From Terriglobales bacterium (GTDB taxonomy: Bacteria; Acidobacteriota; Terriglobia; Terriglobales; Acidobacteriaceae): a stretch of 64,000 nucleotides of DNA. The notes below the pieces were generated by a model, which was not told the DNA's origin, searched no databases, and saw nothing but the letters and a program-made list of their open reading frames with translations. Below, piece after piece: positions 16,729 to 25,684 of this stretch (its first letter is position 1; each line of letters starts with the position of its first letter). A program made the translations under genes and the position numbers. The stretch is from contig DASRFG010000025.1 of assembly GCA_035651655.1 (NCBI GenBank), forward strand, positions 62,001 through 126,000. The letters run 5' to 3'.

Positions 16729-17121
16729 TCAGCGCTCCTCCTCTTTGGCTTTTGATTTCGCTTTGCGGCTGGAACTTCCATTCAGCAGTTCTTCCGCTTT
16801 CAGGCCGAGCCGCTGAATGGTTGCGTCGATTCGGGGCCATTCTTCAGTGAGAAATTTCTGGCGTTCTGTCTGCAGCAGCAAACCGCGCGCCCCGGCGTTG
16901 ATAAACATGCCCAGGCCTCGCCTAGTTTCGACCAGGCCCTCGTCCACCAGTTGCTGATAACCCTTGAGAACCGTGAGCGGATTCACCCGATATTCAACCG
17001 CGACGTTGCGCACCGAGGGCAGCGGATCGCCTTCCTTGAGCACGCCCTCCAGGATCATCGCCACCACGCGGTCGCGCAGCTGGCGATAGATCGGTTGATT
17101 GCTGTTCCACTCACGGTCCAT
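16729..17121 (-). CDS. GntR family regulator, YtrA-like
   Basis: 130 residues. Residues 1-75 form a GntR winged helix (QPIYRQLRDRVVAMILEGVLKEGDPLPSVRNVAVEYRVNPLTVLKGYQQLVDEGLVETRRGLGMFI). The short C-terminal part is helical and Lys/Glu-rich with no effector domain, as in the YtrA subfamily, which usually represses its own ABC operon. Start: ATG with GGAAG upstream. The ATPase gene follows after 4 bases, and the lipocalin-like gene lies 18 bases upstream on the same strand, so all four may be one transcript. A candidate operator dyad is at 17876-17902. Confidence 0.85.
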   Translation of the reverse strand: MDREWNSNQPIYRQLRDRVVAMILEGVLKEGDPLPSVRNVAVEYRVNPLTVLKGYQQLVDEGLVETRRGLGMFINAGARGLLLQTERQKFLTEEWPRIDATIQRLGLKAEELLNGSSSRKAKSKAKEEER

Positions 17122-17139
17122 CAATTCTTCCAGGTCGTC

Positions 17140-17769
17140 TCAGTTACCAGATGTGCTGCTTCCAGCATTTGTCCGCTGCAGGTCGAAGTGCGCGTGGATA
17201 GGCTTGTCTCCTGGCGTCATGTAAGTCCAGTCCTCAATGTGGTGGTTGTTGTCAATAATTGTGAACACTGCATGATGCATGTGTCCATACTGTGTGCCGC
17301 CGGCAACGTCGAGAAAATCAAATTCCACTTTCTTCCCCTGGGACGACGTCCTGGCAACCATCCGCGGTCGGTTTCCAGCATCGCAATAGTGGGTCAGGAG
17401 CAGGCGAGCACCGTCCAGGTAGAGCATGGTAACCGGATGGTCATAACTCTTAGCATCGAGCGGCGTTCCTGATTCCTGCATCTCGTGTACGAGCGCGTTT
17501 CCCCGAGAGGTCACGCGTAGCGAAACAGCCATAGGCTTATCATCGCTCATCTCAGGCTGTGGCGGGACGACGGTCACCGGGCCTATCCAGGAACCGGCGA
17601 GGGTCTTCAGTTCTTCGAAGGACTTTTGAGCTTCGGACTTTGGAGGGGCAGACTTCTGCGCCTCCGAGGGCGCGGGTTTGTCAGAGGACATGTGCGCGTC
17701 GGACTGCGCTAAAGCCACGGTCGAGAGCGAGATCAGAACCACGAACAGCATAAAACGCGGGGATTTCAT
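17140..17769 (-). CDS. Secreted lipocalin-like beta-barrel protein, function unknown
   Basis: 209 residues. A signal peptide (residues 1-20, ...LSTVALAQ-SD) is followed by a low-complexity linker rich in Ser, Glu, Lys and Pro (about 22-50), then a beta-rich domain starting LAGSWIG. The W-x-G opening and the VTRGNALVHEM, GARLLLTHYCDAGNRPRM and DWTYMTPG strands recall small ligand-binding barrels (lipocalin/THAP4-like or DUF1579-like), without certainty. Start: ATG preceded by AAGGAG with 7-base spacing; the ATG six bases earlier is too close to it. It is upstream of and close to the GntR-ABC genes. Confidence 0.65.
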   Translation of the reverse strand: MKSPRFMLFVVLISLSTVALAQSDAHMSSDKPAPSEAQKSAPPKSEAQKSFEELKTLAGSWIGPVTVVPPQPEMSDDKPMAVSLRVTSRGNALVHEMQESGTPLDAKSYDHPVTMLYLDGARLLLTHYCDAGNRPRMVARTSSQGKKVEFDFLDVAGGTQYGHMHHAVFTIIDNNHHIEDWTYMTPGDKPIHAHFDLQRTNAGSSTSGN

Positions 17770-17875
17770 ATGCATTCTCCTTAAAATTTCATTTTTCCGG
17801 GTCAGGGTTAAGGGCTGGCGTACGCAGGTGCGAACAGGCAGCGCAGATAACCTCGGCACGTCATCTAGTGATATA

Positions 17876-17902
17876 GTCAACTACAACACTATGATAGTTG
17901 TC
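17876..17902. promoter_or_regulatory. Imperfect dyad upstream of the GntR-ABC region, candidate operator
   Basis: Outer arms GTCAACTA and TAGTTGTC are inverted repeats with one mismatch pair, 11 bases apart, in an AT-rich patch about 107 bases upstream of the lipocalin-like gene start. It is a plausible autoregulatory site for the GntR protein. No consensus for this subfamily can be checked here. Confidence 0.4.
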
Positions 17903-18177
17903 AAGAAGTTTTTTGATTTGCCGGGGCGGGGCGCCCGCTCGTGCGGGCGACCAACTTCAAAATGCACCCCAAATAAAATAGACGAGCTCACCCGTCCATC
18001 GATGATGACGCAAGGTTTGGTTGCGGGGGCCTGCAACCATCCGAATTGTTTAGTCCTGCCGTTCAGCATGGAACTGATTCGTCTCGCCGCATAGCTCGCA
18101 TGCACGCTCTGTAATTCTGGCTTGCTTCCGAATTGCGACCGATTTGGAAAAACTCGATCAATCGATAGGCGCGGGTG
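17903..18177. other. Intergenic region with one GC-rich hairpin
   Basis: The stretch between the dyad and the CPBP gene end holds a perfect 7-bp hairpin CGCCCGC-TCGT-GCGGGCG at 17932-17949. It has no T-tract on either strand in the right orientation, so it is not a standard terminator. Nothing else is recognised. Confidence 0.35.
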
Positions 18178-19050
18178 TCAGCGGGACGTGACGCCCTTTA
18201 CGAGGCTTAGGAAGAAAGTCAAATTGCCAAAAGTGTGGCCGAGTAAGCCCGGCCAGGTATTTCTTGTGTGTTGTGCAACGAAGGAAAGCGCGACACCTGT
18301 GACCGCCATGCGTACTGTGTCCCAAAGGGTCGGCTGCATGAATAGGTGGAAGGCTGACCAAAAGATGCCGTGGACTACCCATGCAGTCCTCCCAAATGCC
18401 AGTTCCTGTCGTGGCAACACATAACCGCGCCACCACAGTTCCTCGCCGCCGATGTTGCACACCAGCATTACAACTGCGTAGTAGACGAGAATCCACCAGG
18501 CCCCCTTCAAGTGAACGCCCATGAAGTCCTGTGGGCCGAAATGGCTGAAGAACGCGCGGTGGAACCCAGAAGGGTCAAAGAATCTTACAGACTGCAGAGT
18601 CGGTTGCAAGAGACCAACGTTACGCTTGACGAGCATGGCTGCCAGAATCGCAACGAATGCCCACCATCGGCTTGTTTTCTCTTTCCACAGGGCGAGCGAG
18701 GATGCCGCGACAGCCACGAGATCCGCCCAATTCCCCCCAAACATAAACCCGGAGAGAGCGGCTGCCCATAGCCAGGCGGTCCCTCTTGGTGCGGAGAGCC
18801 GCAACCGTTGCCTCAGGCTTCTCACGGAGACGGAGGGAAGATCAAGAGCCGCGCCCACTAGCGCGGCAACCAACATCAACGCAAGCGGCAGGATTAGCAA
18901 CAAGTGGAAAATGTGCCACCAGGAAGTCCCATGACGCCAAAGATCCGGCCCTAGCCGATGAAAGAGGAGAGCGAAAACCAATGTCGGACCGCCGAATAGA
19001 AGCGCCGTCGCCAACCAACCTGCTGGCTTAATTGCTGCTGCAGATAGCAC
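18178..19050 (-). CDS. CPBP family intramembrane metalloprotease (CAAX/Abi)
   Basis: 290 residues with about eight hydrophobic helices. The catalytic motif EELWWRG (E-E-x3-R) lies near residue 200, followed by the HGIFWSAFHLF helix and GLLGHTFGNL, which supply the usual His/Asn residues of CPBP glutamic-type intramembrane peptidases. Bacterial members act in bacteriocin immunity or membrane-protein processing; the target here is unknown. Start: a GTG without a visible ribosome site, so the N-terminus is uncertain. Monocistronic. Confidence 0.75.
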   Translation of the reverse strand: MLSAAAIKPAGWLATALLFGGPTLVFALLFHRLGPDLWRHGTSWWHIFHLLLILPLALMLVAALVGAALDLPSVSVRSLRQRLRLSAPRGTAWLWAAALSGFMFGGNWADLVAVAASSLALWKEKTSRWWAFVAILAAMLVKRNVGLLQPTLQSVRFFDPSGFHRAFFSHFGPQDFMGVHLKGAWWILVYYAVVMLVCNIGGEELWWRGYVLPRQELAFGRTAWVVHGIFWSAFHLFMQPTLWDTVRMAVTGVALSFVAQHTRNTWPGLLGHTFGNLTFFLSLVKGVTSR

Positions 19051-19377
19051 CAGGTGAGTGTACCTGACGCGAACACATTAAAGGTGAACCGTGCTAGCGC
19101 GACGTTAGGTCAACAGTGAGCAGGCTTTGGACGCAGATCAGGGTATGCAGTTCTCAGCATGCTCTAGCGCCGCGCGGCAGTCGATTGGGGTGGAGCGCTT
19201 TCGTCAATTCGTCAGAGTTTGCGACCCAGCCGAAGAACAGTTCGGCGAGGACGAGCGAGGAGTCGCGACTACTTCCCGGCACACTGTGGCCGAGCGTCGG
19301 TTGACCGAAATAAAGAAACTGCGTCCGTGGTTGCTGCGCAACCGTTTAGGTTTCTGCGGTTTATAATCGCACATATC
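19051..19377. other. Intergenic region upstream of the Ser/Thr kinase
   Basis: This 327-base spacer lies between divergent genes (the CPBP gene reads leftward, the kinase rightward). TATAAT at 19362-19367 lies 10 bases before the kinase GTG start and would give a nearly leaderless transcript; no matching -35 is visible. No RNA gene or repeat is recognised in the rest. Confidence 0.4.
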
Positions 19378-22032
19378 GTGCCTCTCACTTCAGGAACGAA
19401 ACTCGGGCCTTATGAGATTCAGGCGCCCCTCGGGGTGGGTGGGATGGGCGAGGTGTATCGGGCAAGGGATACCCGGTTAGGACGAGACGTCGCTATCAAG
19501 ATTTTGCCCCCGCAGTTTTCTTCCGATTCAACCCGAAAGCAGCGCTTCGAACACGAAGCCAAGGCTGTTTCCAATCTGAATCATCCACACATTTGCGTAC
19601 TTCACGATGTTGGACACCAGGATGGCGTCGATTACCTGGTGATGGAGTGTGTGGAGGGAGAGACGCTGGCCAAACGCCTGGATAAAGGGCCGTTGCCGCT
19701 CGAGCAAGTCGTGAAGTATGGCGCGCAAATCGCCGACGCGCTCGATAAGGCACACCACAAGGGAATTGTGCACCGCGATTTGAAGCCGGGAAACATCATG
19801 CTTACGAAATCCGGAGCGAAGCTGCTGGATTTTGGCTTGGCTAAGCCAGCGGCCTCGCTAGGGGACCTGGCTACACAGACAGCCCCGAAGCAGCAGGTGC
19901 CGGTGACGGAGCAGGGGACGATTGTCGGAACCTTCCAGTACATGTCGCCTGAACAGGTTGAAGGCAAAGAACTGGATGGCCGGAGTGATATTTTTTCGCT
20001 TGGCGCTGTGCTGTACGAAATGTTGACGGGGCAGCGGGCTTTTGAAGGGAAGAGCCAGTTGAGCGTCGCCTCCGCGATTCTAGAAAAAGAGCCAGCACCG
20101 ATCACCACGCTGCAGCCGATGACACCGCCGCCGCTGGACCACGTGGTGAAGAAATGCCTGGCAAAAAACCCCGATGAACGGTGGCAATCCGCGGGTGATC
20201 TGGCGAGCGAGCTGAAGTGGATTAGCGACAGTGGTACGCAAACGCTTGGCGCATTACTCCCGAGGGCGAGAAGCAAATCCAGAGAAACACTAGCTTGGCT
20301 TCTCGTTGGTGGTTTGGCCGTCGCGCTGATCGTTACGCTTATTTGGTGGCGAAACTCAAAGCCCGCCGAACAAACGATGCATTTTCATGCGCCGTTTCCG
20401 TTTCCCGCGCGGGATATCGCTATAGCTCCCAACGGACACACCCTCGCTGTGGTCGGGTACTCGGAAACGGCGCGCAAAAATGTGATCTGGATTTATGAGC
20501 TGGGATCGTCAGACGGGAACCACCTCGTCGATACCGAAGGTGCAACCTATCCGTTCTGGTCCGCTGACGGCCGATCCCTGGCCTTCTTTGCCGAGGGAAA
20601 ATTAAAGAAGCTGGAGGTACCCGGAGGCCCGGTGCAGGTTCTCTGCGATGCCCCTGCCGGCCGTGGTGGTACTTGGAACAAAGACGGCGTGATTATTTTC
20701 ACCCCAGACGCTATTACGGGGCCAATTGGCGGCAGCATGTATCGAGTCTCTGGTTCGGGTGGAACGCCGACACCGATCAGCAGGCCGGATCCGAGTCGCG
20801 GGGAGCAAAGCCATCGCTGGCCGATGTTTTTGCCCGATGGAAGGCATTACCTCTACATGACAGCCAATTTCGCTGGAAGGAAGGAGGTAGATGCTATCTA
20901 CGTGGGTTCGCTGGATTCGAACGAGAAGCACTTCGTCGTAAAAGCATCCGGCAACGCGGCGTATGCCGCTCCTGGCTACCTGCTGTTTCCCCAAGAGAAG
21001 ACCTTGTTCGCCCAGCGATTCGATTTAAAACGGTTCGCATTGCTAGGAGAATCGAAGGCCATTCTGACCGACATTCAGTACCAGCCGCAAGTCAAGAGGG
21101 CCGTGTTTGCAGTCTCCGATAATGATCTGCTGCTGGCCCAGACTGGTGGAGGGTTCGCGCTCTCACAACCACTCTGGTTTGACCGCAAGGGCAATGAAGC
21201 GGGGGCGGTGGGCAAGCCCGAGGTGTATGGCAACGTGTTCCTGGCTCCGAATGGAAGATCAGTCGCTGTGGACAAGACTGACATGGCAAGCTTGAACACC
21301 GACGTATGGACGTATGAATTGCAGCGCGAGAGGGCAAAGCGTCTTACCTTCGATCCCGGCTTTGACGTGGTGCCCATTTGGAGTCCGGACGGCTCCCGAT
21401 TGGTATTTAGCTCAAACCGCGTACTCGATGTCGATTTATATATGAAGAATTCTGACGGGGCACAAGAAGAGAAGGTCATCGTGCACGATGACTTTCACAA
21501 GATTCCCAATGACTGGTTCAGGAACGGAGAGTACATCCTGTACACGCGAGGCCCAGATCTGTGGTTCCTAACTCTCCCGGGGCTTAGGAGCAATTTGTTT
21601 CTCAAGGCGGTATCCATCGTCCGCAATGGCCAATTCTCGCCGGACGGGAAATGGGTCGCCTACGCCTCCAATGAGACTGGCAAGTGGGAAATTTATGTGA
21701 CCTCATTTCCGGATGCACGCGGCAAGTGGCAAGTTTCGGCGGGGGGCGGAGAACAGCCTCGGTGGAGGGGCGATGGCAAGGAACTGTTCTATGTTTCTTC
21801 GGACAGCAAGATGATGGCCGTGCCAGTGACGACCGGGGTCAATTTCGATGCCGGCCTGCCCGTAGTACTTTTCCAGGCCACTCCTCGGCAACCAGTATCC
21901 ACGAATGACCAACTCGCCTACGACGTCAGCCGGGACGGCCAGCGATTTCTGATTCTCACGCAATTAAGGCAGGCGGAGTCCGAACCCATGTCCATCATTC
22001 TCAACTGGCCTGCGAAGCTGAAAGAGAAATAA
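19378..22032 (+). CDS. Ser/Thr protein kinase with C-terminal PD40/TolB-like propeller
   Basis: 884 residues. The PknB-type kinase domain (about 10-275) has GVGGMGEV (P-loop), VAIKIL (catalytic Lys), VHRDLKPGNIML (catalytic loop) and DFGLAK. A single TM helix at about 305-322 (LLVGGLAVALIVTLIWW) leads to an extracytoplasmic half of repeated beta-propeller blades with the PD40 pattern (FWSADGRSLAF, WSPDGSRLVFSS, FSPDGKWVAYASNE). This architecture is abundant in Acidobacteriota and fits a sensor kinase that reads an envelope ligand. Start: GTG giving MPLTSGTKLGPYEI, the usual beginning of these kinases; the longer upstream frame is low-quality sequence. Confidence 0.88.
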   Translation: MPLTSGTKLGPYEIQAPLGVGGMGEVYRARDTRLGRDVAIKILPPQFSSDSTRKQRFEHEAKAVSNLNHPHICVLHDVGHQDGVDYLVMECVEGETLAKRLDKGPLPLEQVVKYGAQIADALDKAHHKGIVHRDLKPGNIMLTKSGAKLLDFGLAKPAASLGDLATQTAPKQQVPVTEQGTIVGTFQYMSPEQVEGKELDGRSDIFSLGAVLYEMLTGQRAFEGKSQLSVASAILEKEPAPITTLQPMTPPPLDHVVKKCLAKNPDERWQSAGDLASELKWISDSGTQTLGALLPRARSKSRETLAWLLVGGLAVALIVTLIWWRNSKPAEQTMHFHAPFPFPARDIAIAPNGHTLAVVGYSETARKNVIWIYELGSSDGNHLVDTEGATYPFWSADGRSLAFFAEGKLKKLEVPGGPVQVLCDAPAGRGGTWNKDGVIIFTPDAITGPIGGSMYRVSGSGGTPTPISRPDPSRGEQSHRWPMFLPDGRHYLYMTANFAGRKEVDAIYVGSLDSNEKHFVVKASGNAAYAAPGYLLFPQEKTLFAQRFDLKRFALLGESKAILTDIQYQPQVKRAVFAVSDNDLLLAQTGGGFALSQPLWFDRKGNEAGAVGKPEVYGNVFLAPNGRSVAVDKTDMASLNTDVWTYELQRERAKRLTFDPGFDVVPIWSPDGSRLVFSSNRVLDVDLYMKNSDGAQEEKVIVHDDFHKIPNDWFRNGEYILYTRGPDLWFLTLPGLRSNLFLKAVSIVRNGQFSPDGKWVAYASNETGKWEIYVTSFPDARGKWQVSAGGGEQPRWRGDGKELFYVSSDSKMMAVPVTTGVNFDAGLPVVLFQATPRQPVSTNDQLAYDVSRDGQRFLILTQLRQAESEPMSIILNWPAKLKEK

Positions 22033-22049
22033 GCCCGCTGCTTGAGGGT

Positions 22050-22126
<77 letters not shown>

Positions 22127-22343
22127 AATTGATGATAACAACCACCGCTGGCACGGTCAAACCGTGAGACCCCCTCCATAGTCCGCCATCAGCCCCGTTC
22201 ATCAACTTAGTGAGCCCCACGATAATGGCCGGCGATAATCTTGCTCCAACTTCGTTCTCTCCGAATCCGACCAGAACTAAGCTCAATCCGGCACACAATT
22301 CGCCGCTCGCTTAGAATTGCTGTCGCACTCGCCGGAGGACCAG

Positions 22344-23354
22344 ATGCAACTCGGAATGATCGGGCTGGGAAGAATGGGAGCCAATATGGTGCGTCGCCTG
22401 CTGCGCGGTGGCCATCAATGCGTGGTCTACGACCGCACCGCGGACGCCGTACAGGCGATGGTCAAAGAAGGCGCCGTCGGCAGCTCATCGCTCGATGATT
22501 TTGTTGCCAAGCTCAAGCCTCCCCGCGCCGCGTGGCTGATGATTCCCGCCGCCATCGTAGACCGTACTCTGACTGATCTGGCGCCGCGCCTCTCCAAAGA
22601 CGACGCCGTCATTGACGGTGGCAACTCCTATTACATTGACGACATTCGGCGCGCCCACGAACTCGCCGCCAGGGGTCTCCATTATGTGGACGCGGGCACC
22701 AGCGGCGGGGTGTGGGGACTGGAACGCGGCTATTGCCTGATGATTGGCGGCCCCAAACCCGTCGTCGAGCGCCTGGATCCCATCTTTCGGACATTGGCTC
22801 CGGGACGTGCCTCCACCGCGCCCACGCCTGGCCGCGAGAAGAGCGCCGGCACCGCCGAAGAAGGTTACCTCTATTGTGGTCCCTCCGGTGCCGGACATTT
22901 TGTGAAAATGGTACACAACGGAATTGAATATGGTCTGATGGGCGCCTACGCCGAAGGTTTTAATATTCTGAAACACGCAAATGTCGGCAAGCAGGATCGC
23001 TCGACAGATGCCGAGACCACCCCCCTCCGTGAGCCCACGCATTATCAATTTGATTTCAACCTCGGCGATATCGCCGAGGTTTGGCGGCGCGGCAGCGTGA
23101 TCGCATCGTGGCTCCTCGATCTCACCGCCATCGCCTTGAGCAAGTCGCCCGATCTCGCAAAGTTCTCAGGCCGGGTTTCGGACTCCGGGGAAGGACGCTG
23201 GACCATTGCCGCCGCCATTGATGAAGGCGCGCCCGTGCCGGTGCTGAGTTCCGCGCTGTTTCAGCGCTTCAGTTCACGCGGCGAGGCCGATTTTGCCGAT
23301 CGGCTGCTTTCGGCCATGCGTTTCGAATTCGGCGGCCACGTGGAAACCAAGTAA
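22344..23354 (+). CDS. gnd: 6-phosphogluconate dehydrogenase, decarboxylating (short type)
   Basis: 336 residues, the short GndA/YqeC-like form. The Rossmann start is [20 protein letters not shown]; substrate motifs are [30 protein letters not shown] and [14 protein letters not shown] with the catalytic Lys. It oxidises and decarboxylates 6-phosphogluconate to ribulose-5-phosphate. An internal segment (about residues 150-175, rich in Ala/Thr/Pro) is a loop insertion seen in some members. Start: ATG after GGAGGAC. RpiA is encoded 3.4 kb downstream, giving two pentose phosphate steps locally. Confidence 0.9.
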   Translation: MQLGMIGLGRMGANMVRRLLRGGHQCVVYDRTADAVQAMVKEGAVGSSSLDDFVAKLKPPRAAWLMIPAAIVDRTLTDLAPRLSKDDAVIDGGNSYYIDDIRRAHELAARGLHYVDAGTSGGVWGLERGYCLMIGGPKPVVERLDPIFRTLAPGRASTAPTPGREKSAGTAEEGYLYCGPSGAGHFVKMVHNGIEYGLMGAYAEGFNILKHANVGKQDRSTDAETTPLREPTHYQFDFNLGDIAEVWRRGSVIASWLLDLTAIALSKSPDLAKFSGRVSDSGEGRWTIAAAIDEGAPVPVLSSALFQRFSSRGEADFADRLLSAMRFEFGGHVETK

Positions 23355-23399
23355 TCGGCGGCCATCGGCCCAGTGCGTAATCGGAGCAACCAGATTTTT

Positions 23400-24101
23400 A
23401 TGCGTAAAACCGTCGTCTTCCTCTTCGACGTTGACAACACGCTTCTCGACAACGACCGCATCGCCGCCGACCTCAGACGCCACCTGGAGCGGGAAGTCGG
23501 CCACGAGCGCCAGCAACGCTACTGGGCGATCTTTGAAGAGCTGCGTACGGAGATGGGGTACGCCGATTATCTCGGCGCTCTGCAACGCTACCGTGCCGAG
23601 TATCCGCGCGACCCGCATTTGATGACAGTGTCGGATTTTCTGCTCGAATACCCTTTTGCCAATCGGCTCTTTCCTAATTCGATAGACGCCCTTGAGTATG
23701 TAAAGCAGTTCGGACGTCCGGTGATTCTCTCTGACGGGGACGTCGTCTTTCAGCCGCGTAAGGTCCGGCGCTCAGGATTGTGGGAGGCCGTGGATGGCAG
23801 TGTGCTGATTTACGTCCATAAGGAACGAGAACTCGACGATGTTGCCGAGCGCTTTCCCGCTGATCACTACGTTTTCATTGACGACAAGCTGCGCATTCTG
23901 ACGGAGGTGAAAAAGATCTGGAAAACTCGCGTCACAACCGTTTTTCCACGCCAGGGACACTACGCCAACGATCCCGAAATTCTGGCCAGTAATCCGCCTG
24001 CGGACCTTAGCATTGGCCGCATCGGCGAACTCGTAGACCTTGATCTTCGCGGCATGCTCGAGCGGGGTGGCAACAGCCGCAAGCCTCGGGCGCGCGCCTG
24101 A
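23400..24101 (+). CDS. HAD-superfamily hydrolase
   Basis: 233 residues. Motif I FDVDNTLLDND supplies the two catalytic Asp, motif II is VILSDGD, and motif IV is YVFIDDK. The cap is helical and small. Substrate unknown; probably a small phosphometabolite. The start ATG at 23400 follows GGAGCAACC. It lies 45 bases after the 6-phosphogluconate dehydrogenase gene on the same strand, so co-transcription is likely. Cytoplasmic. Confidence 0.8.
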   Translation: MRKTVVFLFDVDNTLLDNDRIAADLRRHLEREVGHERQQRYWAIFEELRTEMGYADYLGALQRYRAEYPRDPHLMTVSDFLLEYPFANRLFPNSIDALEYVKQFGRPVILSDGDVVFQPRKVRRSGLWEAVDGSVLIYVHKERELDDVAERFPADHYVFIDDKLRILTEVKKIWKTRVTTVFPRQGHYANDPEILASNPPADLSIGRIGELVDLDLRGMLERGGNSRKPRARA

Positions 24102-24307
24102 ACCAGCTCGCTGATAGGCTTGCCAGCCTCCCTTTGCAATTTCTTGTCCAAAAATCGCAGAAAGCTTCTTCGTGATACCGCATCCGGCAGCCCTTTTCTG
24201 AACAGGATTTGTGACTAGCCCTGCATCCTCCGCATCTAAGACTGTTGCGGTGCGACCCGTTCGAGGTTTGTACGGGAACTGAAAGGGAACCCACTTCAGG
24301 AGGCCGA

Positions 24308-25669
24308 ATGCCTACTGCGCAGAAGCAAGTCGCCATCCGCCACGAACTCCTCGATCGCCTGGCGGATGCTCGCTTCCGCACCGATGAACTTTTCGATATC
24401 GTGCGCCCCGACTTCCTATATGAGCGCCCGATTCCGGAAAGACATCGCATCATCTTTTATCTCGGTCATCTCGAAGCCTTTGACTGGAACCTTCTCCGCG
24501 ATCGGCTGCTGAGCGCCAACCCAATTAATCCTCAATTTGACCGGCTGTTCGCTTTCGGCATTGATCCGGTCGGCGGTGGCCTGCCCACCGACCAGCCCGC
24601 AGACTGGCCTTCGCTGGCCGAGGTACGGAATTATGTCGCTCATGTTCGGCAGATTCTGGACAGGGCACTCGAAAACGCGGATCTTTTTTCTGCGAGCGCT
24701 TCTGCGAACTCTTCTGCGGATTCACTTGCATCACACGAGTTTTCAGCTTCGGTGTTGCTCAATGTCGCCATCGAGCATCGGCTGATGCACGCCGAAACCC
24801 TGACATACATGCTGCACCAGTTGCCCCTTAACCAAAAAGTCGAGAAGCCGCGAATGCCGAAAATGCCGATCCCATTCGGCATCCCAGAAATGATCAAGAT
24901 TCCTGCCGGCATTGCGACCCTCGGACTCCCGCGTAAAGATCAGACTTTTGGTTGGGACAACGAATTTGAAGCGCACGCCGTTTCTGTTCCCGCGTTTGCT
25001 ATTGATAAATACAAAGTCACCAACGCGCAGTACCTCGAGTTCATCAAGCAGGGCGGTTACGAAAATCGCGAGTTGTGGCAGGATGCCGATTGGAACTGGA
25101 AAAACCGGCACAGCATTTCTCACCCCATCTTCTGGAATCTGCAGGACGGTCATTGGCATTACCGCACCATGTTTGAAGAAGTACCGCTGCCGCTCGAGTG
25201 GCCAGTTTATGTAAGCCACGCCGAGGCCAGCGCGTACGCGCGTTGGACAGGGAAGTCGTTGCCGACCGAAGCGCAGTGGCACCGCGCCGCCTATGGAACA
25301 TCGGAGGGCGCTGAACGTGCCTACCCCTGGGGTTCTGAACCGCCATCCGCGAAATTAGGGAACCTCGACTTTCATAGCTGGGACCCGGCTCCAGTCGCCG
25401 CTTTCCCCGAAGGCGAGAGCGCATTCGGCGTCGCCGGTTTACTCGGCAATGGATGGGAGTGGACTTCTACCATCTTCGCGCCCTTTGCCGGCTTCCAGCC
25501 ATTTCCGTTCTATCTGGGATACTCAGCCGATTTTTTCGATGGCAAGCACTACGTTATGAAAGGCGGGTCGGCGCGCACCGCCGCCTGCATGTTGCGACGT
25601 TCTTTCCGCAACTGGTTCCAGTCGCATTACCAGTACGTCTATTCAGGATTTCGCTGCGTCATTAATTGA
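24308..25669 (+). CDS. egtB: Ergothioneine sulfoxide synthase EgtB
   Basis: 453 residues. An N-terminal DinB-like domain supplies the non-heme iron ligands: H54 in GHLEAFDW, and H157 and H161 in EHRLMHAE. A C-terminal FGE-sulfatase domain (from about residue 210) has TNAQYLEFI, LPTEAQWHRAAYG, NGWEWTSTIF and a terminal SGFRCVIN. The enzyme joins trimethylhistidine to a thiol donor and oxidises it with O2. No EgtA or EgtC is present, which fits acidobacterial type enzymes that accept cysteine directly (inferred). A Ser/Ala-rich insertion lies at about 128-142. Start: ATG after AGGAGG. EgtD follows after 15 bases. Confidence 0.92.
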   Translation: MPTAQKQVAIRHELLDRLADARFRTDELFDIVRPDFLYERPIPERHRIIFYLGHLEAFDWNLLRDRLLSANPINPQFDRLFAFGIDPVGGGLPTDQPADWPSLAEVRNYVAHVRQILDRALENADLFSASASANSSADSLASHEFSASVLLNVAIEHRLMHAETLTYMLHQLPLNQKVEKPRMPKMPIPFGIPEMIKIPAGIATLGLPRKDQTFGWDNEFEAHAVSVPAFAIDKYKVTNAQYLEFIKQGGYENRELWQDADWNWKNRHSISHPIFWNLQDGHWHYRTMFEEVPLPLEWPVYVSHAEASAYARWTGKSLPTEAQWHRAAYGTSEGAERAYPWGSEPPSAKLGNLDFHSWDPAPVAAFPEGESAFGVAGLLGNGWEWTSTIFAPFAGFQPFPFYLGYSADFFDGKHYVMKGGSARTAACMLRRSFRNWFQSHYQYVYSGFRCVIN

Positions 25670-25684
25670 GGCCCACGGGACACC

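Noticed and set aside
17932-17949. GC-rich hairpin as a terminator
   Set aside because: No T-run follows it on either strand; the neighbouring T-run is on the wrong side.
19085-19110. GCGACGTTAGGT resembling an integron attC end near the CPBP gene
   Set aside because: The motif is on the wrong side of the gene, no partner half-site or stem was found at the gene end, and no other cassette features are visible.
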